The notes: generated from the sequence alone by a model not told the origin. A stretch of DNA of 64,000 nucleotides from Hansfordia pulvinata (GCA_006538405.1 BJKQ01000021.1:62001-126000); one strand, 5' to 3'; positions 42,671 to 56,227 are shown, counted from the first letter of the stretch. Translations and numbers: made by a program.

Positions 42671-45357
42671 CGTCGCGGTCTGTCGTCGTCGTCGGGGGTT
42701 TGTTTGTTTGGCGTCGGCGGCGGCTGCTGCGGCTGCGGCGGCTGCTGCTGCTGCGGCTGCTGCTTCTGCTTCTGCTTCTTCTAAAAGAGTGTCACGGTTT
42801 GGAGAAACAAACGAAACGACAGCCCGGGTCAAGAAAACGAGAAGAAAAAAAAGAGTGTGTGGTTGAAGTTGGGGAGAAGACGAGGGATACTTCTACTCGA
42901 GTACTCGAGGTTGACGAGAACGAAGGGAGCCGGCCCTTTTGGTCGAGGCGGCCATCCTCCCAGGCCGCCTCGTCGAGTGCCGATCATTATTCTGTGGAAG
43001 CGGCAAAGTGGACTAGGGGGGTGGGTCGAAAGAAAAGGGTCCCCCCCCCAGTGCCCCCCAGCCTACGAGCAGAGGGGGTGGAAGGGGGGTGCGAGGAAGT
43101 GATTGGCGCCTCAGGGACACAATCCCATAAAGACGCCGGCCCCCCTTTCAGGCGACAAAGGAACGTCATGGCTTCGCGGGTGAAGCACGCTGGGGCCACA
43201 GGTGCGTGCTCTCTCTCCGGCCCGTGAGCGACGCCGCAGCGCATGGATGGGATTCGCGGACGCGCCCCCAGTCTTTTTCCCTCCCTCCCAGCCAGGACCC
43301 GGTCCTCAGAGTCCAAGGAAGACTCCGTGCTTGCTGCTAGCCGTGGGCAGGGCCGCGCATGGGATCGTGACCGAACCAGTCGGGCTTAGCCAGGGGCATC
43401 CAAGGATGGGGCGTCTCCGGTTCCAAATCGGATCGTGGGTGGCTGACGGATTGCGCCCCGGCGTTCACCCTCTCCCACGCAGGCCCGCCAGGATGTGTGT
43501 TAAAAATGGTGCCAGCCAGTGTGCCAGTCTATGAGTACTCGTCCCAGCCTGTGTGCCTGCCTGTGTGCCTGCCTGCCTGTGCCGTTTATGCCTTTTTTTT
43601 TTCTTTTCCTTTTCTCACGATCGTCAACGAGTACACGAGGTGAGGGTGCTGCATCTGTGTGTGTCTCTCCCACTCTCCCACTCTCCCATGTCTCCCACTC
43701 TCACTTCATACTCGTACATACGACTCTCTCTCTCTCTCTCTCTCGTCCTGAAATACTGGGGCCCATCCTCGCCAGCCCCTGACCTCTGCCTCCCTTACCG
43801 CGAGGGGGCTAGCCGGCCTGGCGATCGCTCCATATCGAGCCTCTTCCCCTGTCCCTCCCGGCTCCACCCCTCGACACACGCCCGGCTCTCCAAGAAACAT
43901 GGCCCTCCTCAGCGGCTACTCACTTGTAGCCTAGTCGTTCGTACCCGACACAGCGTGGCAGCACGTTATCGTTACCTCGCGCACGTAGCATTGTAGCAGC
44001 GTCGGAGCGTCCACGAGTACTCGCGCGAGCACAGAGCCGCCCAGCCAGCCCATAGCAGACGGCGGCCCGCCCGAGCGAAGAGATACTCGTAGGGGGGACC
44101 GTCGTGGAGAGCAGGGCCAGAGACGAGAGGGGCAGACAGGTGGTGGTCGTGGGATGGCGGGTGGCTTTCCTCTTCGTTTCCTTTCTGAGCCATCGCATGA
44201 TGCGAGCCAAGACAAGAGACAAGACAAACGAACAAACGAACAAACGAACGATACTCGACTGCCGGGCGGGTGTGGCTTTCGCTCCCTCCTACTCGTGAAC
44301 CCCCCCCCCTTGATATTCTTGAATCTTGTACTTTGTATCTTGTATCTCGCACGATACAGGCTCGAGGCAGGTCTCGTAGAATGGACGCTGGGCGCCCTCG
44401 CTCCGACCTGCCTCCTCCCACTGCCGGCGAACAGACGACCACCGCGCTGGCCTATGGGAACACCATCCCGGGCTGGCTGGCCGTTGAAACGCGGCACTTT
44501 CTTCACGCCCAGGTACATGGCTTTTAGTCGCTCGCCCGTACAAGGGGGAGAGAGAGAGAGGGGCACGGGGGGAGACCTCACACGGAGACAGGAGAGTGCA
44601 GATTGGGCACAGTAGGGTAGCTCCAATCTCACCAGTCCGGGTCGTGGCTCACCTACTAGCACCCTCCAGCTACGAGTACATACAGATACCTAATGTACGG
44701 CTGGAGTAGTCAGGGGGCGGCCCCCAGCTGGGACCCCCCTGACCTGACCGCTGTCTGGCGCCTTTCTACTGGCCAGGGGTGGTTGATGCGTTGGCTGTAC
44801 CTGCTTGTCTTCGGTGGCTCGCGTGCGTGTACGCTGGGGTAGACACCGGCGTGCGTCGCCCAGTCAGAGGGCCGAGGAGGGTGCTGGTGCCTTGCCGTAC
44901 CTGCATACGTGGGACTCGTGTACATCTGGATACCCGCGGTGGGCACAGACACTCAGGTCCACTCCCGTCGCAGCCAGTCATCACATTTGGAAGCCCAGGC
45001 ACGGGGATACACTCGTACGAGGATGTACCTTCGACACCTTCTCTGGAGTATGGCCCAAGCAGAGGCGGGAGGGAGCGAGGTACGCGTACCTAGGTACGTA
45101 CCTACTCGTACTCCCGTCGTTCTCCTGCTGGTACCGGATCGCACCACCCCCTCCTCCATCCCTTCCATCCTGCGCCGCCGCGAGGCTGCGTGGCCGCGGA
45201 CAAGAATAGCCGGCTGACGAGCCTGGCGTACGTGAGCCCCGGCGCGCGTCGTCGAACGACGTGTGTCGTCGGGTGGCAAAACGCTCGGCGGAAGGCGACC
45301 TTGGCGGGCAGGGCGGGTGGTGCAATGCTCTCTCGACGGCATGGCATCCGACAGCAC

Positions 45358-45414
45358 GGCATGGCATGGCATGGCATGGCATGGCATGGCATGGCATGGC
45401 ATGGCATGGCATGG
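45358..45414. repeat. (ATGGC)n pentanucleotide repeat
   Basis: About eleven perfect tandem copies of ATGGC at 45361-45414, extending one partial unit to the left, preceded by two isolated copies. Because 5 is coprime to 3 and no phase makes a stop, it reads open in all six frames (HAMPC, MAWHG and so on), which explains the spurious frames there. Confidence 0.95.
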
Positions 45415-46681
45415 CCACATTGACCGGGACAACGGGACGGGGACATCCATCCAGGGCAACCGATTTCGTCGACACCACGCGGCCGGGCGGGCAGGTGGCA
45501 CCTGTGGCTCGCTGGCCCGCCGGCCTCCTTCCCCTGGGACTCGGCCTCCCGAGGGGGAATCTATTGCGTGTTGGTGCTGGTGGTGGCGGCATCGTGGGCT
45601 CGCGGTGTGAGCGCTGGCACATTGGATCATGCTTCCACCTACCACACGGGGACATGCTCCGGGACCACGAGTGCGGACGGACTCGTGCTCGCGACTGGGG
45701 CCCCTTGAACGACGGAGGACGAATGCGTCGGTGCTGGGTACGCGCTCCGGCTTGCACTTCTGGTGACAATCCTCACCGCCAGCCTGTGCAAGCCTGAGTA
45801 CTGGCTACTTGCAACTCTTCCCCGGCCCGTCGTTTCTCCCTTCCCTCCACTGCCTCATGTCGAACCAAATGGCCCGATCGTGTGGCTGTGACGCTCCGCA
45901 AAGAGCAGGTCGAACGTCAATGGGGTGTGGTGAGGTACGACTTGCCTGGGCACGCCCACGGCGGCACAGGCTTGTACCTACATACCACCCTCTACGAGCA
46001 CTACATGTAGGTTAGGTGGACTCCGCAGTCCGGGACCCGTCAGTGGTGAAACGAAACAAAGCGCCCAATCAAGCTGGTGGGTGCCGGGTCACTGCGGAGC
46101 AGGGCTGAGATTAAAGGGGCCAAACGGCGGGCAAAGCGGGTGGCGCTCACGCAACGCACGCACGTTGCGAGAGTACGTACGCACGCCCACTTTCCGGGTT
46201 TGCGGTGCGGACCTCTCTCTCTCTCTCTCTCTCTCTCGTCAGGGCTGCTGCTTGGTGCTTTGCCTGCTGCCTTTCATGAAATTCAGTCGGCGCTCGACGG
46301 TCGACGTCGGTGGATGGGAGGCCTTACCACACGGCCGTGTGCCGGGACCCCTCCTCCACTCTTCTCGTGGGACTGGGTACCGGGGGAAGAAGCCAACCGT
46401 CCGTCCCATACCGCCATCCACCACTCACCAATCCACGCACACGAGTCTCCTCGATGCAAGCACCTGGCATGCCACTATGCGTAGCGTAGCGCATGTCGAC
46501 CCGTGACAGGGACTAATGCCTCATCAGTCTGCTCCAGCGGCTACGGAGGTGGGAGGACGAGCGGGTCGGGGGAATGATCGTCGTCGTCGTTGCAGCGATC
46601 GCTGCCTCTCTGCTATCCGAGTGTGTCGTAAGGGGGGGGTTCTGGGTACTTGCACCACCACCACAACACAGGCGGAGTGCA

Positions 46682-46717
<36 letters not shown>

Positions 46718-49700
46718 GTCTTCTCTCTGCCTGTGCTGTGTGATGTGTGTGCCTGGTGCGTGCCCCGGCTTTTTCGGCGGTCCTTCTTGTCTGACTTGAA
46801 ACCCGGCAGCGTGCCGTTCTTCCGTGGGTTGCGGATACCTACCTTAGGTACCACGCGTACGTACGTGCGTGTGCGGCTGCGCTGCGCTGCTTCGGCTACT
46901 CGTACTGCTGCTGGTGCTGGGAAGATGGGGAAGAAAGGGATTCTCACATCCTCATCTCATCCCATCCCATCCAATCCAATCCATGCCTGTGCCCCTCTGC
47001 CCACCTACCCATTATCTATCTACCTACCTATCCGTGTGCCTGCAGCGGGCCCTTCTTCTTTCCCGGTCCTGCTCTGCCCTGCCCTCCTTCTGTGGCCCTC
47101 TTCTGTCCAAGGTGGTACGTCAGCGCCGCCACGGGTATCCGTATGCGCGCCGTTCACACATTGCCGACTCCGGCAGTCACCGCGGTACATGTATTCTCCA
47201 AGACGAGAATACCGGCCCTGCGTAGCTGGGAAAGGGGGAAAGAGGACAAGCGGAAGAGCCCTCGCCACACAGACATGCCTTCAGGGACGATCTCTTCTGC
47301 GAGTACCTATCCGTAGTCGCTCGCTCACAGCCTCGTCTCGGGATTACGAGTAACCTGCAACCACGCCCGCCCGGACGCAGCGGCAGGGCTCGAGGGCCAA
47401 TCGACCCAGGACGAGGAGCAGGGGGCCGCACCACCGATTGGATTCGCGCGTGCGTACGGACTGCAACGCGTGCGCAGGTTATACATAGGTAGGTATGCAC
47501 GGGTACTCGCGAGCGCACAACCTTCGGCGCCCGACAGGCGCGGGCGCTTAATAAAGAGGGAGGGGAGGGAGGGAGACCGCGGGAATAGGAGGCAGAACGG
47601 CCACGGGATCAACACGAAACGAGGAACAGGGGAAAAAACAACAGGCAGATCTCATCAGATCTCACCACCCACCCACCCACCCACCTCTATCGGCTGCCGG
47701 CGAAATGCTACGATGCTACCTACTCGCACGCACCGGCGGACACCTGCCACAACGATGGCATGTCTTGGCTCTGCCAAACGCCGCATACATCGCGCAACTG
47801 CCCGAGAGCCAACAAGTGGCAAGAATAAACTAGGTAAGGAAAAACCGGAGCCTATCGTGGCATCCGCGGGCTTGTCTGACCAAGCGGGACGCCGTGGCGG
47901 CTCAGAAAGGGGGGAGGGGGGAGGGGGTGGTCTGCTTGTGCCCACCTACGCGTTTAGGTGCAGTAGGCACGATTCCGAGTCCCCATCCGGGACCACTGGT
48001 GCCATGCATGGCATCATTAGCCGCCGTTTCGCTCATCCCATTTGCTCGTGTGTGCGAGTGTATCGGATCGCTGGGGATGGGACCAGTCGCCTGTCGCGAC
48101 GATGCCAGTAAGCTGGGGATACGAGTAGTTGGGAGAGCGCTCGACGACATCGACTACGACTAGGTAGTTTTAGTTGCCCAAGTTACCTATTCGCACGGGG
48201 CGGATACGATACGCCTGCCGGAGATGAGAAAGATCAAGGCGTCTATCGGGGGCCCTCCCGGAGCCGTCTTCGGCTGATGAGGTGGAAGCTTCGGCTCTCT
48301 CTCGAAGCCGGGCTGCCCGCCTTGCGCGCACTGCCAGGCACGAGACACACCAGAATCCTCGTACCTAGGGTCCCAACGTTCCCTCGCCCTTCTTCTTGCG
48401 TCTCACGTCCCGCGCGGAGGGGGAGGGGGCGGCTGAAGGGGAGGGATTCGGCGGGCCCCCGCGGCCCTGGTGGTTCCTCGTCCAGAATGACGTCCTCTTT
48501 GACGAGGGCGGCTGGGGAGGGGGGGATGATGAGTGCCCATTCGCAGTGCCGTAGCCGCTGTCTATTCGGGCAGGCAGGCGGGCGGGCGGCCAAGCCAGCC
48601 CCCTATCCCGCCCCCATACGAACGGCCGCGACGATCGCTGCGCTTGTGTGCAAGCATCCGGGAGGTGAATCTCTTTATTCGCCAGTGGTTGATCTACGGG
48701 CAATCTCCGGCCAAGTCCACCAAGGCCAAACTCCCCCCCGTACGAGTATTAGGCCCGTCTCTCCGCAAAATCCCATGCTCTGCCCCCTCCCTCCATCTCT
48801 CGTAAAGTCCCGAGCTTCTCCCCCCGTGTGGGTTCTCCGTCCTCGTTGGCGTTTGATTCTGGAGAGAGAGACACACAGAGGGCACATAGGGGCGAGCACA
48901 CCAGCAACCGGGGCCACCTTGACTGGCTTCCGCGATACGAGCCCGGGTAATTGCGACATGGAGACCTCCTCGCCGTACAAAGTCGCGGGGCCCGGCCCCT
49001 CCCAACGGTCGCTCGCCCCAGCCGTAACGCACTCGTCTGCCGCCCCGTTGTTCTGCCCATCAGCATCAGAGAGAGGGACAACCCCCCCCTTCTTCTGGCA
49101 TGATTCGCTAGCAACTGCCGTGGGCGTATGAATGCTTCGCACGAGTACCTCGTGGTGTGCCTTCTCCTCCGCACGCTTCGTCCGCCAGGAATTCCAAAGT
49201 TCCTCATTGGAGACTAGTTGGTCCCATCATCAGGAGACGGATTCCCTCCACAGCAGCACGGCGCACTCCTTCAGGTTCGATCCCGCTGCGCAGGACACGA
49301 ACCTTTCTGGGTAATACTGGCTTTTTTGATTTGCGCTTCGGTCCTCCCCCCCCCCCCTCCCGCCTCCCGGAAAGCGGCAAGCAGCAGTTGCACGTCGTTG
49401 TCGTTAGCAGCTTTCTAGTTTGCGGTACCCATGAGGCAAACGGCGCCAAAAGACCAGGCTGCCTGCTCTCCTGGCCTGGGTGTCTGTAGTCGCCCCCCTT
49501 CTTTAAAATAGCAATAGTAACATAGAAGCAGCCATCTGGTGTCTGCCCCCCACCGGAGATTTCTAGAATGGCACTCTCGGTAAGCACTTCAGCCTTTGGG
49601 GTCAATCTCATCCTAATTGACGACCCAGCACCGATCGCCGGCCGTGTTCTTGAGGCTCCCGCAAGTCCATGTATATTCGTATGAAGGGGGGAAGGGGGGT

Positions 49701-52700
49701 GGAGGAGAAGAAGAAGAACCACCACCACGGGGGCTCCTCTGCCGCTCCACGGACCCGTGCCCAAAAACAATCCCCATCCCAGAGCCAAAGCGCGAAGGCG
49801 CGAGAGCACCGCCCGCCCGCTCGCCCGCCCGCAAAGATACGCGTCCTCGCTCGTACGAGTTTATCGGCCCGCGAGGCCCCCTCCATCCATCCTCCCTCCC
49901 TCCCTCTTCCCGGATCTGTCTGGCATGCGTCTGCTCCGTAAAAGGTCGTTACAGGACACGGACTACGAGTTAGAAAGGCTCGTTACGTGCCTGAAACAAT
50001 GGGCCCGCTGGTGGGAAACGTCCGGTCCGGTCCCCGTCGCTTTGCTTCTTTTCTCCCACGCCTCGTGAAGCGAACGGCGGATCCCGTCCGTGTGTCTGTG
50101 TCTTGTGTCTGTGTGCCGGCTTTTGTTCGGCTCGGTGGGCCGGAATCGCACGCACCGCATCTCTCATATTTCGTCAAGAGGCTCCCTCCCGGGATACACT
50201 GGCCGTCAGAGGCGCGCGCCGCTCGTTTCACCACTAAGAAACACGAGGCTCCGGCCGGAAGCGAAGCACAAACACACACACACAAACACACGACCCCAGT
50301 GCACCCGCCGCGTGCTTTTCGGCTGCCGTCTGTCCTCCGCTGGCGGACGGTTTGGAAGGGGCGCCGTGCGATCGGGGGGCGTAGCCGTATAGGCAGACCA
50401 TCTGTACTCGCAGTGCAGTGCCGCCGCCCGCCCTGGGCCCCCCCTCCCTTTCTCTGTCTCTGGAGAGCCGGGGCTGAAATGGACGAGTACTCGTAGATGG
50501 GCAATCTGGTGATGGGGCAGAGCGGGCGGGCGGGCGGGCCCCTGCCCCGTTGTCCCGGAAACCCCGAACTACATTGTTCGTTTCTCCTGACCGCAGTAGT
50601 GAGACTATTATACCGAAGGTATTTGGGCAACAAAGACCACCTACTCGAACCGACAACCCGCATCTCTTTCGTTAGTAGTCGGCGGGCTGTACATCTCGGC
50701 ACGGGCAAAGAGAAAGGGGCCCCCGTGTCTGCCATCTTTGGCATTCACGACCCCGGCGCCACCGACTCCCATCCCGCGTGGCTCGTCGATCCGGTTCAGA
50801 GCGAGTCCTGCCGCGGTGCTGCCGACGAGCCTGACCGCCGTCGCGAACCGCCAGCCAGCTTCTCGCTCCCAGTCCGGGGGTGGCGAGTGCATAAGGCTGA
50901 TCGGCAGCGTGGTGGCGGCGACGACGCAGGCTATCGTGAATACACAATGGGGGAGGGGGGGGAGGTCATGTTGCGATCTGCGCTGATCGGGTACCGCAGT
51001 GGCAAAGACTCTGGAGGCGAGATCGGCCAGGGGCTCTATCTTTCCAGACGTATGTAATCGAGCGGCTGGCTTTGTGGCCACGGCGCATCGTACAAGGACC
51101 AACGGGTCTGCCGAGTCCGCGTGTCGTGTTTGCTGCTATCGGACGGGTTTTGTAGGGCGGGCTGGTGATCATCGCAGCGTGCGAAAGCACCAGCTTGCAG
51201 CACAGCCGGCAAGAACGCGATGCCCACGAGGCTAGAAAGATCTCGGCTGGATCGGTGTACTCCGTACGCCAACAGCCGGGTTGAGGCGTATCGGTATCAG
51301 GTCGGCTGTTCCAAAGACCTCACGAGCAGATCAGCGCAACAGAGTTTCGACTCGGGCGGCTATCCTGCTTCAGACGTCAAACACACACGAGGAGCGAGGG
51401 GTTGCTGGAACAATCACGACCCCGCCCGGCCAACTCGGATGAATACCTGCCAAAAAAAAAAAGTCCCTTACATATAACAGACAAACTCACGTCAGCTGCT
51501 CGGTGGCCTCTGCCAGCAAACCCGCCCGCGATGGCGGCCGGAGGCACGAGTGACGATCCCGACGGGGTTGAAACACCTCGCGACCCCGCGAGCGCATCGC
51601 GCGAAGGCGGAGGAGCGACCGTCGACCACGGCTTGAAACATGGGACGGCTTGCTTGTCTGCTTGCTTGCTTGCTTGCTTGCCATTTCGAAACAAGAGAAA
51701 AGCATCGGAGCAGCAGAAGACGCCGGCTGATCGGTTTCATGGCCCTGTCCCACAGGCGTTGGGGGGGAAGCTCTTTCTTTCTTTTTGCTACGCAACCGGG
51801 TTGGCCAGTTCGCCATACCAGCGGTGCCGTGCCGGCAGAGCCTCACCAGAGGGGCAGGAGGAATAAGGCCCGCGCCGACGGCTATGGCGTGCCATGCCAT
51901 GCCAGGGACATACATGCCCCCGTGCCTGTGGTTCTTCCTGCCCTCGCTTGAGCCAACGCCGGCGGTTTCCGAGTCATGTTTCACAGTCTCGTCGGCAGTC
52001 GTCCGACCTAACTCGATGTTCGTGCCTGGAGAACGTGGTGGTAGTCAGACACCCATCCACAACGGGGGCCATCGCAAATGCGTCAACAGCATTGTCTTCA
52101 GTCTTTCTCTCTTTTTTTTTCAGCCCTGGCTAACAGCAGAAGTGTCCAGGCTGGGCCTGGAACCGCCCGACTAACTAGCAGCCGGGACAAGAATCCAGAT
52201 GACGAGCCCGCGCCTGACAACCTGCCGGGCGGAGCTCTTCCAGGTGACTATGACGCAGGCTCTCCCGTGGAGACTTGTCTCATTCCCCGTCCCTCCCAAG
52301 ACACACTCTCGCTCAGTGCCTGGTCGACGGAGATGAAGTGAATCATCCCAAGGGGGGGGGAGAGGGGGTCCAGACTCCTCGAGGGCCGCGACTCGGTTGG
52401 CGCGGCGCCGGCAGGGACAAGGTGCGATGCAGAATTCCCATCTCCCTCCGCGACTGGCGAGCCGTCTGGGCGTGAAGCTATGAAGGGCGACGGCGTTGAT
52501 CCGCGAGAGATCGGGGCTTGTGATGCCAGACCGCCACGCCGGTGAACCTACGCGTTGGAGACTTGGTAAGCAGCAGCCAGAGAGATACTCGTAGACAGAC
52601 AGCTAACAAACAGACAGATCAATTAAGCAGAAAGACAGACAGACAGATAGGCGGGAAAGGGCACATGCCGCAAGCCTGCCTGCCTGCATGCCACCTCCAC

Positions 52701-53694
52701 GCCCGCGCCCGCGCCCGCGCCCTCACCGCCTTATTCGCGCCCGATCGCATGACTGCCCCAGGGTGGTGGAGGGGGTGGACGAGGGGAAACGGTGAGCCCG
52801 GCCGGGTCTTGCCTGGCCCTGCCTTGCCTGCGCGCCGCCGTCATCGCCGTCCCCCCGGCAATGCAGGTCACCGTCGCAACGGGCTCTGCTCGCAGGTCGC
52901 GAGTGCGCCGCCAAGCCGACGACCTCACGCGGCGGGGGAGGAAGAAAGAGAAGGGGGCGAAAGTGAGCGCGTCCTACGTCACCGGGCGCATTCTGGTGAA
53001 CAAAGGCAGGGGGCCTGCTTTTCTTTCATCGTCGACTGCGCGTCGGTCGGGTCCAGCCTTCGTCTCTGCTTACTCGCACGCACTGCACTCTCTTCGAGCC
53101 ACGAGTGATGATGGGCCCTTGCCTTCTATTGACATTTCCGACTTTTTCTTCATTCTCCCACCCCAGATCAGACCCGACTGCAGCCGGCCGCTTCCTGCCT
53201 TGACGATTCGGCAGCTTTCCACTGCCTGCCTGATCTGGAGGCGGGGTCGGTCAGTCAAACATGTGGAAGGTGTGTTGCGCGCGGCGGCGGCCTGAACTAC
53301 CTAAGGAAAAGAAGAGGGAGGGCAAAGAAGAAAAAAACCCGAACACGTCTCCGGCGGTTGAGACGGGGGCCCTCCTTGTTCGCAAACCAAGGGCCCCCCC
53401 TTCCACCGGCCTGACCGGTCGCCGGGCTGGCCGGCCAGCGGTTGTGGCGGTGTTGAAGAAAGACAAGGTCAAGTGGGATTGGAGGGGAAAAAAAAAGAAA
53501 TCGAGTCTGGACAAGGAACACCTAATTGGATATGAAGCCTGGCTTGGCTTGTGAGGCCCTTGCCCCGCGCTTCCGTGGCGTTCACCGTTCGCCCTCCCCG
53601 GGACAAAGGGCGTTCGCCCCGCGGGGATCAAGATAATACGTAAGGCTAGGAAGGGAGGTACTCGTGGGCAAGGCAGAGAGAGGCAGGCAGTGCA

Positions 53695-53714
53695 GGGGGG
53701 GGGGGGGGGGGGGG
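53695..53714. repeat. Poly-G tract (about 20 nt)
   Basis: Run of about 20 G on the + strand in intergenic DNA. Such tracts are prone to length error. Confidence 0.9.
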
Positions 53715-54471
53715 ATGGCGTCTTTGAGGGATGTGGCCAAAGCGCACACCGCGCGCGTAGTGTAAGCCACTGGCTTTTTTTTTCTTGCTGTATTGTTCTC
53801 TTGTCGCCCTAGAACCGCCCTTCCACCTATGATATCCTGCCTACGAGAGTGACCAGGGCGGGAGACAAAGGCGGCCGATGACGTTGGATGCAAAGGCCAA
53901 GACAGAGGAGAAAGAGAGAGAGAGAGAGAAAAAGGCGCGCCCGGCTTTCTTCTCCCTTTGAACAGCGACCGCCGCTCTGTTTCGCGTCACGTTGTCTGCT
54001 CGTTCGCCCTGGGTGCTTCCCGCCTGCTATCTAAGGGATGGGGCCCCCGTCATCCGGCCCGTGCGTCATCCAGCAGCCCACTACCAGCTTTTGACCGCGC
54101 CCGCGCTCTTGGTTGGGTTTCCCTCTCCAGACGGCCGCGAAGGATTCCGGATCGGGCCAGCTGGGCTCTTCAAGACGACACCTGGTCAGAGACAGCGTGA
54201 ATCAGCGGAGAACGACAACGTGAGAAGTGGGACACGAGAGAGAGTGAGAGAGAGAGAGCGTTTGTGTGGTTTTGTGCGTGTCTGAAAGCGAGAGGAAGAA
54301 AAGAAAGAAAGAAAGAGACGACAGTATAGCGCGGCGTGCCTGGCTCGGGGACATCGCGTCCTGCGTCTTCCCCGAGAAGCTTAGGTCGCCTCAAGCTGCG
54401 GGAGTCAGCCGGTTCCCCTTCGCAACCGGCATACCGGAGACGGGGAGCAAGAGACAACTTCCCCCGCCGCC

Positions 54472-55606
54472 ATGGCAACACCGTCCGAGGAGCGCCGGCA
54501 ACAGCTCCTCCGGCGCTTCGGCGGCGGCGGCGGCAGCGGCAGCTCCGGCTCTTCGTCCTCCCGTCACTCGGGCACCTACGCCTACGCCTACACCTACGCG
54601 CACACCGCCACCTCCACGCCACCACCGCCGCGGCCCGCGCCCGACTGCAGCTTCGGCGAGTACGAGGCTTACCTGTGCCGCAAGTGGGAGCTCAACGAGG
54701 CCATCCCGGGGCCCTTTGACCCCCACCGGCTCGAGGCCGTCCGGCGGGCGCGCTACCGGCGCTGCCTCGGCGGCGGCGGCGGCGACGGAAACCGGCCCGC
54801 GTCGTACTACCCCGGCGGCGGCCTCGTCACGGGCCAGCCTGCGCCGCCGCCGGCCGCCAGCTGTTCCTCCTCCTCCTCGTCGTCGACGCCCGTGCTCGAG
54901 CCGGTGGCGGCCGCGCACGGGGGCTGCAGGGACGCGGGCACGGACGGTAAAAGCGGCAGAAGCACAAGCACAAGCACGAGCACGAGCACGAGCGGCAGCA
55001 GTCCTGCTCTCTACACCGCCGCGACCACCCCCGCAGGCCGGTCTCCCCAAGAAGCCCCGCGCCCCCCTCGCCTGGCTCGCCGGGGGACGGCGGGCTGCCG
55101 GGCCAGGGGATCGTGGTGGAGTGGGAGGACGATGCCGCCGAGTACTACTCTGACGACGGCGAGGACGGGGCCGGCGAGCACATGGAGGAGGGGGCGGTGG
55201 TCGTGAACGAGGAGGACATCATCATCATTATGGATGGCGTCGTCGACGACGACGACGACGACGACGAACAGCAGATGACGGGGGCGAGCCCGCCTCACCC
55301 CTCCACAGATCCGCCCGAGAGACAGCGGCAGGACCCCCCTCTGTCTCGGCCCTTCCCCCCCGGACGGCGACGGCGGCCGCGGCCGCGGGGCCGATGGACG
55401 ACCCCGTGGCCCGCGGCCCGACGCCGCGCATCAGGCGGGGGTCCAAGCCGCCGCTGTCCAAGAGCGCGTTCTCGGGGGCGTGCGACGGCGGCGGGGGCGG
55501 CTGCGGGACGTGCGACGGCCGGGGCTGCGCGGGCGGGAGGTCGCTGCGCCGGCTCAAGGCGCCGCGGTACTTTCCCTTCAAGAGCCAGATGGGCAAGGGT
55601 CGGTGA
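54472..55606 (+). CDS. Low-complexity hypothetical protein, frame-broken at homopolymers
   Basis: Not recognised. It starts MATPSEERRQQLLRRFGGGGG. Residues about 60-105 form the best folded-looking segment (CSFGEYEAYLCRKWELNEAIPGPFDPHRLEAVRRARYRR). This is followed by Ser/Gly/Ala-rich sequence. Coding character then continues in other frames: AGLPKKPRAPLAWLAG, then GLPGQGIVVEWEDDAAEYYSDDGEDGAGEHMEEG with a poly-Asp run, and finally MDDPVARGPTPRIRRGSKPP to the end KAPRYFPFKSQMGKGR at 55606. The switches fall at a C5 run (about 55031), a G5 run (about 55082) and a C7 run (about 55360). A one-base length change in each would keep frame. I therefore treat this as one gene of roughly 380 codons with probable sequence errors. 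A pseudogene or unseen introns remain possible. Confidence 0.5.
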
Positions 55607-56227
55607 CAGCCTCGCTTTTCTCCATCTCTCTTCTTCTTCTGCTGGTGGTTTCGTGTGCTGGGCGACGGGGGGTCTGCCCGAGGGCGGAGGAGCAGGGGCT
55701 GTTTGTCGAAGACGAGATTGCCGGGCACCGAACGGACTTGTGAGCCGAGCTGCGTAGCTCTGACGACGTGGGAACGACGGCACGAAAGGTAACGAATAAT
55801 AATGACGAAGCATGATGTGAGAAGAATTTCACGTTGGGCTGGGTGGGGGGGGGGGGGGCGGCGGCGGGATATGCTTGTGTGTACGACATTAGATGCGATG
55901 TAAACAAAAAAGAGCAATGTAGGACACCGACGCCGCCGCGTTTCAACGTGCTGATGAACTAAGAGACCAAGTTTGCCGGACTGGACGGACTCCGCCGTCG
56001 GCTGGGCCTCGCCATGGGTAGCAGGGATTTTGGATCAAGTTTGCCTTGATGTTGGATGATAAAATGATTTAAGGCTTATATTAATGTCTTTTATAATGTT
56101 TGATAATTTAAGGCTTTAATTAATCAGTGAAGGAAGAACCACGTCTGTATCTTGAATGCTGACCGGCATCGTCGCCCTGTTCTCTGTGTCTAAGAGGGTC
56201 CGTATTCGAAACGCTCAGAACCAAGCC
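55607..56227. other. Convergent spacer with AT-rich patch
   Basis: No gene. A G12 run lies near 55846-55858. At about 56055-56130 is a strikingly AT-rich 75-bp patch with two related strings (TTTAAGGCTTATATTAATG and TTTAAGGCTTTAATTAATC), unlike the GC-rich surroundings. Confidence 0.5.

Larger units (their letters stand above)
42671..54471. other. 11.8 kb region with no supportable gene
   Basis: Many short overlapping frames exist on both strands but none shows a domain, a signal peptide with a following fold, or a coherent exon chain. Contents: GCA/GCT repeats in the tyrosinase leader (42.7 kb), CT tracts near 43725-43744, 46212-46238 and 46684-46714, the ATGGC repeat at 45358-45414, a G20 run near 53695-53714, CAGA-type repeats near 52593-52650, and a high density of TACTCGTA/TACGAGTA and GAGTACTC motifs. 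I see no transposase, integrase or terminal inverted repeat. Confidence 0.5.

Noticed and set aside
42671..42832. N-terminal extension of tyrosinase with poly-Ala
   Set aside because: A GCA/GCT microsatellite in the leader; the ATG at 42670 begins a proper signal peptide.
45266..45446. Open frames with repeated HAMPC or MAWHG peptides
   Set aside because: Produced entirely by the ATGGC pentanucleotide repeat, which reads open in every phase; no flanking coding signal.
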